This document shows positions 16,801 to 24,858 of a stretch of DNA of 53,234 nt, piece by piece. A program made the position numbers and the translations under genes. Positions within the stretch are counted from its first letter, which is position 1, and each line of letters opens with the position of its first letter. Under the pieces are notes generated by a model. It did no database searches. It worked only from the letters and a program-made list of their open reading frames with translations, and was not told where the DNA came from. Origin of the DNA: Trichocoleus desertorum ATA4-8-CV12 (GTDB taxonomy: Bacteria; Cyanobacteriota; Cyanobacteriia; FACHB-46); assembly GCA_019358975.1 (NCBI GenBank), contig JAHHIL010000040.1, forward strand, positions 1-53,234, in the 5' to 3' direction.

Positions 16801-18820
16801 CTGCAATGTCAAAACAGATGGTTGTGACAGATAGCAAGACATCTGCGGCGGTGAGTCCTGGTTCTTGACGCATTGAGTGTAAGAAATTTGCCAGGGCGCG
16901 ATGGGGAACCTGTACGCCTTTGGGCTTGCCAGTGGAGCCTGATGTGTAGATCGTGTAGGCCAGATTTTCACCCGTAACCTGACTGACGGGGTTTTCCGAG
17001 TTGCAACGGGCGTTGGCGAAGCCTGAGCTTGCTCGTATCGCATCCCAATCACGATCCAAGCAAACAACTTGCGCCTTAGATTGAGGCAAAGATTCCAACA
17101 GCGATCGCTGCGTCACCAGTACTGGAGCTTGGGAATCTTCCAGCATCAGGGCAATGCGATCGGGCGGGTAGGCAGGGTCGAGCGGCACATAAGCACCACC
17201 CGCTTTCAGGATGCCTAATAAGCCAACGATGAGATCGAGCGATCGCTCCACAGCTATGGCAACCAGCACTTCTGTACCAACGCCAAGGGAACGCAGGTAG
17301 TGAGCCAATTGATTGGCACGTTCATTCAGTTCTCGATAGGTGAGGGATTGGTCTGCGTAGGTAACGGCGATGGCATCAGGGGTACGCTCAACCTGTGCCT
17401 CAAACCATTCATGAACACAGCCAGGGGGAAGGGTTTGAGTATTGCGATCACGCGCGTTCCACTCAACAAACAACTGATGTTGTTCAGCGGCAGTGAGGAG
17501 AGGGAGATCAGCCAGAGATTGATCTGGGTTGGCGATCATGCCTTCTAGTAAGGTGCGTAGATGACCCAGGAGACGGGCGATCGCATCTGGCTCAAATCGT
17601 TGCTCGTCGTAGATTACCTCCACTTGCCAGGAGATGCCTGGTTGAATAACGACCGTTAGCGGATAGTTGGTCTGCTCAAATGTCCAGATGTCTTGTACCG
17701 CCACCAAGTCGGTCGCCTGTTGCAGACTGGCATCAATCGGATAATTCTCGAAGACCAACAAGCTATTAAAGAGCGGCGTGCCCTTAGGAATTTGGCTCCA
17801 AGATTGGATCTGTACCAGGGGCGTGTATTCGTATTGCCGCATCTCTGCCTGGTGCAGTTGGAGCTGTTGCAGCCAGGGCAGTAAAGTTGCCTGTTTAGGC
17901 ACCGCAACACAGACAGGGAGGGTGTTGATCAACAGTCCCACAATTGTCTCGGCGGCGGCTAAAGCGGGGGGACGACCCGAAACGGTGGTACCAAACAAAA
18001 CATTTGCTTCGCCACTGTAATGACTCAACAGCAACGCCCAGGCTCCCTGCATCAGGGTATTGGGGGTGAGCTGATGTTGACGGGCAAATTGCGTCAGAGC
18101 CTGAGTCGTTTCTGGATCAAGCTGAAGCTGCTGACGTGCCACGGCACCGGATGTATGGCGATCGCCCTGTCGTCGGTCAATGGCAATCGAGGTGGGAGCG
18201 GCCATATCTTTGAGGCTGTCTTGCCAGAAGGCTTTTGCGGCGGCTAAATCCTGCTGTTGCAGCCAAGCAACGTAGTCTCCAAAGGGGCGACTATTGATAA
18301 TTGGGAGTGTCTGCCCCTGACGCAAAGCAGCGTAAGTTGTCCAGACTTGCTGCAATACCATCGCGGTTGACCAACCATCCAAAATCAGGTGGTGCTTGCT
18401 CCAAATCAAGTGATAGCGATCGCCACTCAGTCGAATCAGGCTGAGCCGCATCAGAGGGGGGCAAGTCAGATCAAAACCTCGCTGCCGATCTTGCTGAATA
18501 TAGGCTTGCAATTGGTTCTGCTGGACTTCCAGAGATTGCGATCGCCAATCGAACTGCTCCAACGTCAGCGTTACTTGCCGATCAACAATTTGCAGCGGCT
18601 TTTCTAACCCCTCCCACTGAAACCCGGTGCGGAGAATTGGATGGTGCTGGATGACTGTCTGCCATGCCTGTTCGAGCTGTGAGGGATCAACGTCTCCTTG
18701 GAGGACGCAGCCAAACTGACCTACATAAATATCTGCTTCGGGCGTGTAGAGGCTGTGAAACAGAATCCCTTGCTGAGTGGGAGACAACTCGTATAGATTT
18801 TCAATTTGGTTCAAGTTCAT
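10868..18820 (-). CDS. Dimodular NRPS, C-A-T-C-A-T-C (Gly, then an unresolved residue)
   Basis: 2650 residues. C1 8-450 (HHLILDG 143-149; DCL-type start, fitting the epimerase-terminated partner). A1 468-980, code D671 I672 L675 Q714 L737 G739 M761 I769 W770 K972, Gly-type. T1 Ser1027. C2 1088-1530 (HHIITDG 1220-1226). A2 1545-2085 with TSGTTGEP and an unusual code D1748 P1749 R1752 H1791 C1820 G1822 V1846 Q1854 I1855 K2072; the DPRH start recalls alpha-aminoadipate reductase (LYS2)-type domains and I cannot assign a substrate. T2 Ser2127. C3 2188-2625 (HHIVSDA 2320-2326) has no A domain after it and should act with the I-A-T-E protein encoded next. The basic tail QKLRQMRRK resembles that of the 24859-29655 protein. 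The start overlaps the upstream gene by 4 bp (ATGA). Repeats interrupt A1 (about 838-860) and A2 (about 1931-1958). Confidence 0.92.
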   Translation of the reverse strand: MNLNQIENLYELSPTQQGILFHSLYTPEADIYVGQFGCVLQGDVDPSQLEQAWQTVIQHHPILRTGFQWEGLEKPLQIVDRQVTLTLEQFDWRSQSLEVQQNQLQAYIQQDRQRGFDLTCPPLMRLSLIRLSGDRYHLIWSKHHLILDGWSTAMVLQQVWTTYAALRQGQTLPIINSRPFGDYVAWLQQQDLAAAKAFWQDSLKDMAAPTSIAIDRRQGDRHTSGAVARQQLQLDPETTQALTQFARQHQLTPNTLMQGAWALLLSHYSGEANVLFGTTVSGRPPALAAAETIVGLLINTLPVCVAVPKQATLLPWLQQLQLHQAEMRQYEYTPLVQIQSWSQIPKGTPLFNSLLVFENYPIDASLQQATDLVAVQDIWTFEQTNYPLTVVIQPGISWQVEVIYDEQRFEPDAIARLLGHLRTLLEGMIANPDQSLADLPLLTAAEQHQLFVEWNARDRNTQTLPPGCVHEWFEAQVERTPDAIAVTYADQSLTYRELNERANQLAHYLRSLGVGTEVLVAIAVERSLDLIVGLLGILKAGGAYVPLDPAYPPDRIALMLEDSQAPVLVTQRSLLESLPQSKAQVVCLDRDWDAIRASSGFANARCNSENPVSQVTGENLAYTIYTSGSTGKPKGVQVPHRALANFLHSMRQEPGLTAADVLLSVTTICFDIAALEIYLPLITGARVVLARREMAMDAQQLSQLIERSGATVMQATPATWRLLLAAGWQGNPHLKILCGGEALSRELADQLLARSQSLWNMYGPTETTIWSMVERVEPGSDPVRLGRAIANTQIYLLNQDLRPVPIGVPGELHIGGMGLARGYLNRPELTNERFIPNPLTPHSTLRERFQRTLFTPHSSLLYKTGDLVRYLPDGTIEFLGRIDHQVKLRGFRIELGEIEAVLGQHPNVREQVVVLRQEAGENGQLVAYVVPQPDTKLDSAQLRDWLKVKLPEYMVPGSFVTLDALPLTPNGKIDRKQLPAPDWTELTKAFVAPRNPSEEKLAELWAQVLGVSPIGIHDNFFELGGHSLLATQVMSRIREAFEVELPLRCLFESPTVADLAATITQAIAQQTGDSQPKLQPVDRDTAPLPLSLSQQRLWFLNQLEPNSSAYHLSAALRFTGDLNVAILERSLNAILERHEILRTRFQILDGEPVQAIAPTLQLTIPIVDWQDLPPSAQAAETAQFIQAEIEQAFDLGQAPLFRIKLLRLNPTEHLAVFILHHIITDGWSMGVFVEELTTLYTALAQGHPSPLPPLAIQYADFAIWQRQRLQGEFLEQQLAYWTEQLQDAPAQLALPADNLAPGFKGEKRSHILPAALSTAVKGLGHQEGATLFMTLLAAFKLLLYRYTDQSNLCVGSPIAGRTQKETEALIGFFVNTLVLRTDLSGQPSFRELVQRVREVTLDAYAHQEVPFEKLVEVLQPERHLHQTPLFQVFFNLLNYRDSKLELPGVTVEAIADDHTHSKFDLTLYAWEQADQIHLEWVYNAHRFGPERIAIMQEQFQGLLEQMVINPDERITQFSLITPTTQSLLPNPEAPLRESWAGSIQGHFTEQAKRHPDQLAIVDRDQTWSYAELDAWSNQLAHYLRSHGIQSQEVVAIYGDRCASLVLALLGVLKAGAAFLILDPSYPVGALRDRLQIARPQAWIQLGADLPDELQVVLQELSCRCELNLSVRSRSTIAQCLQDYNSDDLGIEVDPHDLAYVTFTSGTTGEPKAVLGEHAPLSHFFQWYHKTLQLNPSDRFCLLSGLAHDPLLRDIFSPLWIGATLHIPDAEQIITPGWLQAWMQQQEITISHLTPAMAQLLMSEGVGDSQPKDIPSLRYVCCGGDVLTRSLVERLRAIAPAATCINVYGATETPQIMGHYVIPPTVAIAELRDRLPIGQGIDDVQLLILNETQKLAGIGEVGEIYVRSPYLARGYLNDEMLTKERFIEAPLAPLSGMPARAICWGEPESKSPSIRGLRGQCLYKTGDFGRYLPDGNIEYLGRRDHQVKIRGFRVELGAIAAVLTQHPNVQNAVVIVHEETSQPQRLIAYVASPCQTVDLVDILRSHLKAQLPSYMVPSDIVVLGTLPLTPNGKVDRKALPIPDRQQKVATSSHPRSPIEEVLTGIWAQVIGLENVGIHENFFDLGGHSLLATQVISRLNRAFQIELPLRDLFEAPTAAGLATRIETALRSASGEPLPAIQLISSQQTTFPLSFAQRRLWVLDQLEPGNPFYNIPIAVKLSGALEIAALEQSFREVVQRHASLRTIFTTVDGEPVQAIAPHLLFDLPITDLQALPPAEQTTEVQRLIEQEAQHAFDLSQGPLLRATLLKLSEVEHILLLNLHHIVSDAWSMGVLVRELADLYVAFVRQLSSPLVALPIQYPDFAVWQQQWLQGDRYQAQLDYWKQQLGGLPVLALPTDHPRPPVQSFRGASQTIRLSQDLSGQLRSLSQQSGVTLFMTLLTAFEALLHWYTGQEDLVVGTDIANRHPVETEGLIGFFVNQLVLRTDVSGNPTLTDLLHRVRQVTLDAYTHQDLPFDHLVEALNPPRDLSRTPLFQVKFVLQNAPMPSLSLADLNLEVLDVDRGTAKFDLLINLADTPEGIQGSLYYSTDLFEAASMTRLWERFELVLQQLTTDPNRQLSDVATALTEADRTQHRRSQQQKLRQMRRKVTPIS
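12946..13040. repeat. Family B + family A composite repeat inside A2
   Basis: Family B (12946-12973), a short spacer, then family A (12988-13040). The arrangement equals the reverse complement of the composite at 39464-39565, so the pair has moved or been copied as one unit of about 95-100 bp. Read on the coding strand as APLSGMPARAICWGEP, a third reading frame of the family A DNA. It lies between the KERFIEAP segment and LYKTGD. Confidence 0.8.
16241..16310. repeat. Family C repeat (GGAGTGA heptamers plus a conserved core) inside A1
   Basis: Short GGAGTGA-like heptamers flank the core TTCGCTGAAAGCGTTCCCG. Coding-strand translation is LTPHSTLRERFQRTLFTPHS, placed between ERFIPNP and LLYKTGD. 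The core contains the small palindrome CGCTgaaAGCG. Confidence 0.8.
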
Positions 18821-21800
18821 TGGGCACCCCCACGGGTTTGGCTCATTCGGGCGAACAGTTTGTCCAGATCGGCTTGGCTGACGTTGGCTTGCGGAAAGTC
18901 AGAAGGCGTAAAGCCGTTGCCAGCAGAAGAATCAGCGGGGTTGAGGAGCGATCGCAAACTCGCCAAAAACTGCTGCGTGACTTGCTCGATCGTTTGCCGT
19001 GGATGAATCTGTGGGTTGTAAGTCCACTCCACCTGCAAACGTCCTGACAGTACCAAGGCATTGATTTCTAGCAAATGCTGCCGTTGAGCTTGCGGGCTGC
19101 GGGTAGCTCCGGTATCCGTGGTTGCCAATTGGAACAACGAGGAGGCCGCTAAATTAGCGTCAAATTGCCCCAAGTAGTTGAACAAAATTTCAGCTTGCGG
19201 TGCCTTTCGGAGGTTGGTTCGCACTTCCGCGTCGGAGCTGAGATAACGCAAAATCCCGTAATCCACACCATTGCGAGGGATCTGCCGCAACTGCTCTTTG
19301 ACAGACTGCAGAATCTTACCCACGTCTGCCTGAGACTCCACTGTTAAACGGGCAGGGTAGATAGCAGTAAACCAGCCCACCGTCCGAGAGACATCCACTT
19401 CTGAGAGCGCTTCCCGTCCATGTCCTTCCAAATCAATCAGGAGGTCTGTATTGCCTGTCCAAGTGGCGAGGCTGTGGGCTAGTGCGGTCAGTAATACTTC
19501 ATCGACCTGTGCTCGCTGGGTCTTGGGCAGCGTTTGAAGGAGGGTTTGGGTTTCATCAACGCTGAGCGAAATAGATTGAGTTTGGGTAGACGCGATCGCA
19601 TTTTCTCCGGTGCGATCGCCGGGTAAGGGAGCGATCGGACTTTGCAGATGCAACCAGTAATCTGCTGTTTGCTGGCAGGCTGCCGACTGAGCATAGGTTT
19701 GCAATTGCTGCGCCCACTGCTGGAATGAGGTGGTTTTCGGCGGCAACTGTATCGATCGCCCTTGCTCAAGCTGATGATAGGCTGTTTGCAAATCCTCTAA
19801 CAACACCCGCCAGGACAGCCCATCTACGGCCAAATGGTGAATCACGATCAGCAGTTGATCAGGTTGTTGATTACCTAAGTGGAACAACACCAGGCGCAGG
19901 AGTGGGCCTGTCTCTAAATTCAGGCTGGTTTGCGCCCAATTTGAGGTTTGCGCGATCGCCTCTTGCTGCTGTGTTTCAGACTGTTCCGAGAGATCCATCA
20001 CAGCCAAAGGAATCTCTGTCTCCAGACTGCCGTTCACCTGTTGCCAAGTATCCTCGTAACGCTCAAACCTCAGCCGCAGTGCGTCATGGTGGCTGATCAG
20101 ATGTTGGAGCGCCTGCTGCAAGATTTCAACTTGTAGCGGAGATTGAGCTTCTAGAAAAACAGCTTGATTCCAATGGTGAGGTTCGACCAAATTTTGCTCA
20201 AAGAATCGATGCTGAATTGGGGTTAGGGGAACAGCACCCGTGACCAGTCCTTGAGCCGCCAGGGACTCATTCTGTGACTGAGTGTCAATCACCATAGCCA
20301 ATTGAGCGATCGTTTGGTGTTCAAACAACTGCCGAGGTGTGAAGCGTAACCCAACTTGATTGGCTTTAGCGATCGCCTGAATGCTCAGAATCGAATCTCC
20401 CCCCAACTCAAAGAAGTTGTCGTGAATCCCCACCTCAGCGACATTCAAAATACTTGACCAAATGACACTCAGTTGACGCTCAACATCATTGCGAGGCGCA
20501 GCAAAGACGGGTTTGGCGATCGCATTCTGAGCTTTGGGAACGGGTAATGCCTGCCGATCCAACTTACCATTGGCAGTCAGGGGTAAGGCTTTCAGACTGA
20601 CAAACGCAGACGGCACCATATAGTCTGGTAATCGCGCTGCCAAGAACGATCGCAAAGACTCGGCCAAAATCGGAGTGTCAGGAGTTTGCGGTACAACATA
20701 AGCGACCAGTTGCGGCTGATTCGGTTGATCTTCTCGTTTGATCACTGCCAGCGATCGCACATCAGGATGCTGCTGCAAAACGGCTTCTATTTCCCCAGGC
20801 TCAATCCGGAAGCCGCGAATTTTTACCTGATCATCTACTCGACCCAAAAACGCGATCGTGTTATCAGGAAGATAGCAGGCGAGATCTCCCGTTTTGTAGA
20901 GAAGTGAGGGGTGTTCGCTGCAAGCGTTCCCGTAGGGTGGAGTGAGGAGTGTTCGCTGCAAGCGTTCCCGTAGGGTGGAGTGAGGAGGAAATATTTGTTC
21001 TTCATTTTCCCTAAATGGATTAGGGATAAACCGTTCCTCAGTAAGCTCTACCTGCCGCCAATATCCCCGTGCTACATTTGCGCCACCAATGTAGATTTCA
21101 CCGGGAACCCCGATCGGCACAGGTTGTTGGCAGGCATTCAGGAGATAAATTTGGGTGTTCGCCAACGGAGTTCCTAAAGGCACGATCTCAGTTTCAGGAG
21201 TAGCCTGATCAACGGCATGGGTGAGAACGCCGACCGTTGCCTCCGTAGGGCCGTAGTGATTGAAGATTTGACAATTAGGAGCTTGTTGCCGCACTTGCTC
21301 AACCAATTCCTGATTCAAGGCTTCTCCGCCTAAAATCAAACGCTGACGGGGGAGAAAGCGATGCGCTTCCGAAGAGGTCAGCAACGCCCGCAAATGGGAG
21401 GGCACAATCTTGAGACAGTCGATGGGGTAGCGATCGCCATATTCCGCCAACGCCACTGGATTCATCACCCGCTCCTGCGAGAGGATATGCAGACATCCAC
21501 CAAAGCAGAGGGAGGCAAAAATCATCGTGTTGCCCAAGTCTGCTGCGAAGGTAGACATTAGGGCAAAATTTGCACCCGGAGGTAGTTCGTCAAGCTTGAG
21601 CGATCGCCGAACCCCATACAAGTAGTTGCTAAGCTGCCGATGCTCCACAGCCACGCCTTTGGGGTTCCCAGTGGAACCAGAGGTAAACAGGATATAGGCT
21701 AGATTGGCAGGCGTGACTGAGCTAGTTGGTGCGGCCCCCCTAACCCCCCTTTCTGGGATGCCCGCTAGGGCTATATGCTGGGGGGAATTGGAGCTAGATT

Positions 21801-23556
21801 TTCCATTCAGTTGGGTAATTTGCGATTCATCATCCAGACAGACCACGGTTGATGACATATCAGGAGCAAGCTTGGCCCGCAAGGAGGATTGTGTGATCAG
21901 AACTGAGATCTCCGCCTCTTGTAGCCGTGATGATAATGCCGCAGGTGGCAGGCTAGCATCGAAGGGCACATAAGCCCCGCCTGCTTTGAGAACGGCGAGT
22001 AAGGCAATAATCATCTCCAGCGATCGCTCTAGATAGATAGCTACTGGAGTCTCTAGATCAACGCCTTGTTGCTGTAAATAATGCGCCAGTTGATTGGCTT
22101 TGTCGTTGAGCTGTTGATAGGTGAGTGATTGATCTTCAAACACCACCGCAACTTGATTGGGCGATTTTCCTGTGGAAATGCTCTGCGATCGCGCGACCTG
22201 TGCCTCAAATAGCTGGTGAATGCAAACAGGTGAATTCTCGGTAGTCGTTGCGTTGAAGTCGATCAGCAATTGCTGGCGATCGCTTTCTGTAAGAATCTCG
22301 AATTCACCAATGACCGTTTGAGGATTGCGAATCACGCTCTCTAAGAGAACCGTCAATCGTCCTGCCAATTGCTGAACAGCTTCAGCTTCAAATGCTTGAG
22401 CGTTGTAGTGCAGTTCCAGGCTTAGCTCTCCACGCTGCTGAGCAACCAGCTTGAGCTGAAACGGTTCGATGTGAACTTGCCGCTCTTGAACTGTCCAATC
22501 GAGATTAGCAGAGATGAAGGATGATGTGTGCTCTAAACATTCAAAGCCAAAAGGGAGAAAAGGTGGATGATTGGCGATCGCCATTTCTGGCACATCCTTC
22601 CAGGTAAAGGCTTCTTGCCATTGGGCTGCGGTTTGGAGGGAGGTGTGAATTTGCGGAAGCAGGGTGGTAAAGGGGAGAGTTGCTTCTAAATCAGAGGCAA
22701 TCGGCAGGACTTTTGCCACTAGACCCAGTACCGATTCCAACTCTTCGTAATGCCGACCCGTATCTGTCACACCCAAAATAAAGGTGGATTGATCGGTGTG
22801 CCGCCAGAGTAAGACTTCCCAAGCTGCTAGGAGTAAGGTTGAGAGGGAAACCTGATGAGATTGGGCGATCGCGGTGAGTGCTTGTGTCTGTTCACTAGAA
22901 ATTTCTAGGGTCAACTGCTGCGGCTGAAACCCTAATTTTTCAGGCGATCGCTGTTGAAATGGGAGTTGCAAATGCTCCAATGGCATCCAGGGTTGCTGCC
23001 GCCAGTAGGCTCTCCCGCTTGCGGCTTCCTCGCTTTCTAACAGTTCACATTGCCAAGCAGCCAGATCAGCATACTGCACTGGATCAACTGTGTATTCTTC
23101 TCCTTGAGCGATCGCGACATAGGCTTGACTGATTTGATCGACGAGATGAGTGAGGGCGATCGCATCGGTACACCAAACCGGAAGCACGAGTTGCAGGAGA
23201 TGGTGATTCGATTCCCGTTTTGCCAAACGTGCCGTCAGTGGAGAGCGATCCGTTCCACCAGCATCTAGATTTAACGGCAATGGCTCTGACCCATCCCAAG
23301 ATTCTAGTGTCGGTAGATGGTCGGTAATCACCTGCAAAGGTAGATCAGCGTCAGGCAAAACAGCGATCGCGGTGCGGAGAATTTCGTGCTGTTGCGCCAC
23401 CTGCTGAATGGCTGCTTCTAGAACCTGGGCTTGCAGATCTCCCTCAATGCAAACCAGACAGGTAGTCCAATGGGGAGACAACTGCTCTTGCTGAAACTGC
23501 CAAAGTCGCTGTTGCTGCGGTGAAAGCTGGAATCCTTCAAGGGTTGGAGTTTGCAT
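18817..23556 (-). CDS. NRPS module, I(interface)-A-T-E (Asp)
   Basis: 1579 residues. The N-terminal condensation-like domain (about 8-435) has PVWCTDA (126-132) in place of HHxxxDG: both His are gone and Asp131 is kept, as in the 6144-10817 protein. A domain about 447-1005; aligned with the other Asx module, its code reads D673 L674 T677 K716 I741 G743 H767 V775 G776 K998 (DLTKIGHVGK), the standard Asp code. T Ser1055 in GGDS. Epimerase about 1108-1540 with HHLAVDG (1240-1246), EGHGRE and NYLGQ. The C-terminal helix ADLDKLFARM is a likely docking element matching the next protein. The hydroxylase gene lies directly upstream, so this is the best candidate for a beta-hydroxy-D-Asp module. Its A domain holds two insertions: SPQHIALAGIPERGVRGA at 591-608 before A3 (family A) and about 855-884 before A7 (family C, two tandem units). 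Confidence 0.9.
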   Translation of the reverse strand: MQTPTLEGFQLSPQQQRLWQFQQEQLSPHWTTCLVCIEGDLQAQVLEAAIQQVAQQHEILRTAIAVLPDADLPLQVITDHLPTLESWDGSEPLPLNLDAGGTDRSPLTARLAKRESNHHLLQLVLPVWCTDAIALTHLVDQISQAYVAIAQGEEYTVDPVQYADLAAWQCELLESEEAASGRAYWRQQPWMPLEHLQLPFQQRSPEKLGFQPQQLTLEISSEQTQALTAIAQSHQVSLSTLLLAAWEVLLWRHTDQSTFILGVTDTGRHYEELESVLGLVAKVLPIASDLEATLPFTTLLPQIHTSLQTAAQWQEAFTWKDVPEMAIANHPPFLPFGFECLEHTSSFISANLDWTVQERQVHIEPFQLKLVAQQRGELSLELHYNAQAFEAEAVQQLAGRLTVLLESVIRNPQTVIGEFEILTESDRQQLLIDFNATTTENSPVCIHQLFEAQVARSQSISTGKSPNQVAVVFEDQSLTYQQLNDKANQLAHYLQQQGVDLETPVAIYLERSLEMIIALLAVLKAGGAYVPFDASLPPAALSSRLQEAEISVLITQSSLRAKLAPDMSSTVVCLDDESQITQLNGKSSSNSPQHIALAGIPERGVRGAAPTSSVTPANLAYILFTSGSTGNPKGVAVEHRQLSNYLYGVRRSLKLDELPPGANFALMSTFAADLGNTMIFASLCFGGCLHILSQERVMNPVALAEYGDRYPIDCLKIVPSHLRALLTSSEAHRFLPRQRLILGGEALNQELVEQVRQQAPNCQIFNHYGPTEATVGVLTHAVDQATPETEIVPLGTPLANTQIYLLNACQQPVPIGVPGEIYIGGANVARGYWRQVELTEERFIPNPFRENEEQIFPPHSTLRERLQRTLLTPPYGNACSEHPSLLYKTGDLACYLPDNTIAFLGRVDDQVKIRGFRIEPGEIEAVLQQHPDVRSLAVIKREDQPNQPQLVAYVVPQTPDTPILAESLRSFLAARLPDYMVPSAFVSLKALPLTANGKLDRQALPVPKAQNAIAKPVFAAPRNDVERQLSVIWSSILNVAEVGIHDNFFELGGDSILSIQAIAKANQVGLRFTPRQLFEHQTIAQLAMVIDTQSQNESLAAQGLVTGAVPLTPIQHRFFEQNLVEPHHWNQAVFLEAQSPLQVEILQQALQHLISHHDALRLRFERYEDTWQQVNGSLETEIPLAVMDLSEQSETQQQEAIAQTSNWAQTSLNLETGPLLRLVLFHLGNQQPDQLLIVIHHLAVDGLSWRVLLEDLQTAYHQLEQGRSIQLPPKTTSFQQWAQQLQTYAQSAACQQTADYWLHLQSPIAPLPGDRTGENAIASTQTQSISLSVDETQTLLQTLPKTQRAQVDEVLLTALAHSLATWTGNTDLLIDLEGHGREALSEVDVSRTVGWFTAIYPARLTVESQADVGKILQSVKEQLRQIPRNGVDYGILRYLSSDAEVRTNLRKAPQAEILFNYLGQFDANLAASSLFQLATTDTGATRSPQAQRQHLLEINALVLSGRLQVEWTYNPQIHPRQTIEQVTQQFLASLRSLLNPADSSAGNGFTPSDFPQANVSQADLDKLFARMSQTRGGAQ
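20901..20988. repeat. Family C repeat, two perfect tandem 38-bp units inside an A domain
   Basis: Units 20911-20948 and 20949-20986 are identical. Because 38 is not a multiple of three, the two copies are read in different frames (HSTLRERLQRTLL, then PYGNACSEHPS), yet neither frame gives a stop. It lies between FIPNPF and LLYKTGD. The core has TGCAAGCG where other copies have TGAAAGCG. Confidence 0.85.
21735..21785. repeat. Family A repeat just before the A3 core
   Basis: Same family and orientation as the 4680 copy, encoding SPQHIALAGIPERGVRGA about 20 residues before TSGSTG of the Asp A domain. With the family C copy in the same gene, repeats now lie on both sides of the substrate-binding part of this A domain. 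Confidence 0.8.
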
Positions 23557-23666
23557 GATTGAATCTGGAGTATCGGGTCTAGAGGAGGCGATCGGACAGA
23601 TAGGGAAGGGGCAGGCTGCTACCGTTGTGATTAAGCTGTGTGATTAGGCTAGATTCCTGGCATTTT

Positions 23667-23738
23667 GCCCCCTAACCCCCCAATACTGGGGGGAACTAGA
23701 CTCTTGACTTCCCCCAGTATTGGGGGATTGAGGGGGCC
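23667..23738. repeat. Two family B copies head to head in the gap between hydroxylase and NRPS genes
   Basis: Arms 23667-23694 and 23711-23738 are near-perfect inverted copies separated by 16 bases, giving one large hairpin. They lie in the 241-bp gap (23557-23797), the second longest within the operon. The hairpin could lower read-through or protect mRNA ends. Nothing else is recognisable in the gap. Confidence 0.75.
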
Positions 23739-23797
23739 AATTCAGGGAGTTTCCAGCAGACTAAGGCTTGTGTACACAACGCAGCCCGTATTGGACA

Positions 23798-24841
23798 CTA
23801 GGGCAGCGATTCACAAGATTCCGCCATCCCCACCACTACTTTGCGGGGACCGACAAATGGAGTCCGTCCGTGAGCCGCCAAGAGGTTGTCGAGCAGCAAA
23901 ATATCGCCCTGTTGCCAGGGGAAAATCACCATTTCCTGCTGATACACCTCGCGAATTTCGTCAAGAATAGAATCTTCGATCGCAGAACCATCGCCGTAGT
24001 AGGCATTGCGGGGCAACTCATCGGGGGGAACCACCGCCAGCAAAGATTCGCGCACCGCCGGAGCCAAACTCGACACATGGAACAGATGCGCCTGATTGAA
24101 CCAAACGCGATCGCCTGTGACTGGATGGGTTGCGATCGCCTGACACACCTGCCGAGTTCTAAGGCGATCGTCACTACGCCATTCCCACTCAATGCCCACT
24201 TGCTGGCAGTAAGCTTCTACCTCACTGCGATCGAAGGTTTGAAACACCGTTTGCCAGGGCAGATCTAAGCCACCCCCGTAGTTGCGGACATACATCACCT
24301 GTTTCTCGATGAAGCGTTCTTTGATCTGGTTATCTAACTTCTGGAAAATCTTGCGGCTGTCGGCGATCGGCGTTGCTCCGTCTTCAACAGCAGGTTGCAC
24401 ACAGTAAAAGGCAATCTTCAGCGGATAGCTGCGGCTATAGGCCATCTCGTTGTGGAGCGGAATCCATTGGTCAGCCGGATATTCGGTCGAGGTGTAGATC
24501 TTGCCGCTCACGGTGCTGCGGGGTGTGGAGCGATAGGAGTAATCGAGCAGTGCGCCACAAAGAGACTGCATCCACTGCTCAAACGCTGCCACACTGTTGA
24601 CGTTGAAGTTGCGAAACAGAAGACCGCCATGTTGCAACAGTTGAGTTTCTAGCCACTGCCGTTGATTCAGTGCCCAGGTTTCTAAATTCAATCCTTCTAC
24701 TTGGGGTTGAATGATCAGCGGTAAAGGTTGGTCTGGTTGCAATTGGCTTGTCGCGACTAGTTCTGTCCAAGCAGAAAAGCTGACGGCGCGGCGTTTAATG
24801 CCTTGGAGTTTGAGACGGGAGGGAGATTCTGGGTTACTCAT
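23798..24841 (-). CDS. TauD/SyrP-like Fe(II)/2-oxoglutarate dioxygenase, probable aspartyl beta-hydroxylase
   Basis: 347 residues of the TauD/TfdA fold. Iron ligands are H130 and E132 in LHNEMAY (an HxE rather than HxD facial triad, as in SyrP- and clavaminate-synthase-like members) and H324 in AAHGRTPF; R333 (GPRK) is the likely 2-oxoglutarate anchor. It follows the C-A-T-C gene by 17 bp and precedes the Asp module. Members of this family hydroxylate Asp or His held on a carrier protein in siderophore and lipopeptide NRPSs and work with an interface domain in the module. I infer that it makes beta-hydroxy-Asp, a bidentate Fe(III) ligand, on the Asp module and perhaps also on the second I-A-T-E module, since no other hydroxylase is present. 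No strong ribosome-binding site is visible. Confidence 0.88.
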   Translation of the reverse strand: MSNPESPSRLKLQGIKRRAVSFSAWTELVATSQLQPDQPLPLIIQPQVEGLNLETWALNQRQWLETQLLQHGGLLFRNFNVNSVAAFEQWMQSLCGALLDYSYRSTPRSTVSGKIYTSTEYPADQWIPLHNEMAYSRSYPLKIAFYCVQPAVEDGATPIADSRKIFQKLDNQIKERFIEKQVMYVRNYGGGLDLPWQTVFQTFDRSEVEAYCQQVGIEWEWRSDDRLRTRQVCQAIATHPVTGDRVWFNQAHLFHVSSLAPAVRESLLAVVPPDELPRNAYYGDGSAIEDSILDEIREVYQQEMVIFPWQQGDILLLDNLLAAHGRTPFVGPRKVVVGMAESCESLP

Positions 24842-24858
24842 GGCTTTGAAAATGTTTT

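Noticed and set aside
18817-23556. Loss of HHxxxDG as a recent inactivating mutation
   Set aside because: The same double His loss with the same retained Asp is found in a second protein of equal layout, and an intact C domain is supplied upstream each time.
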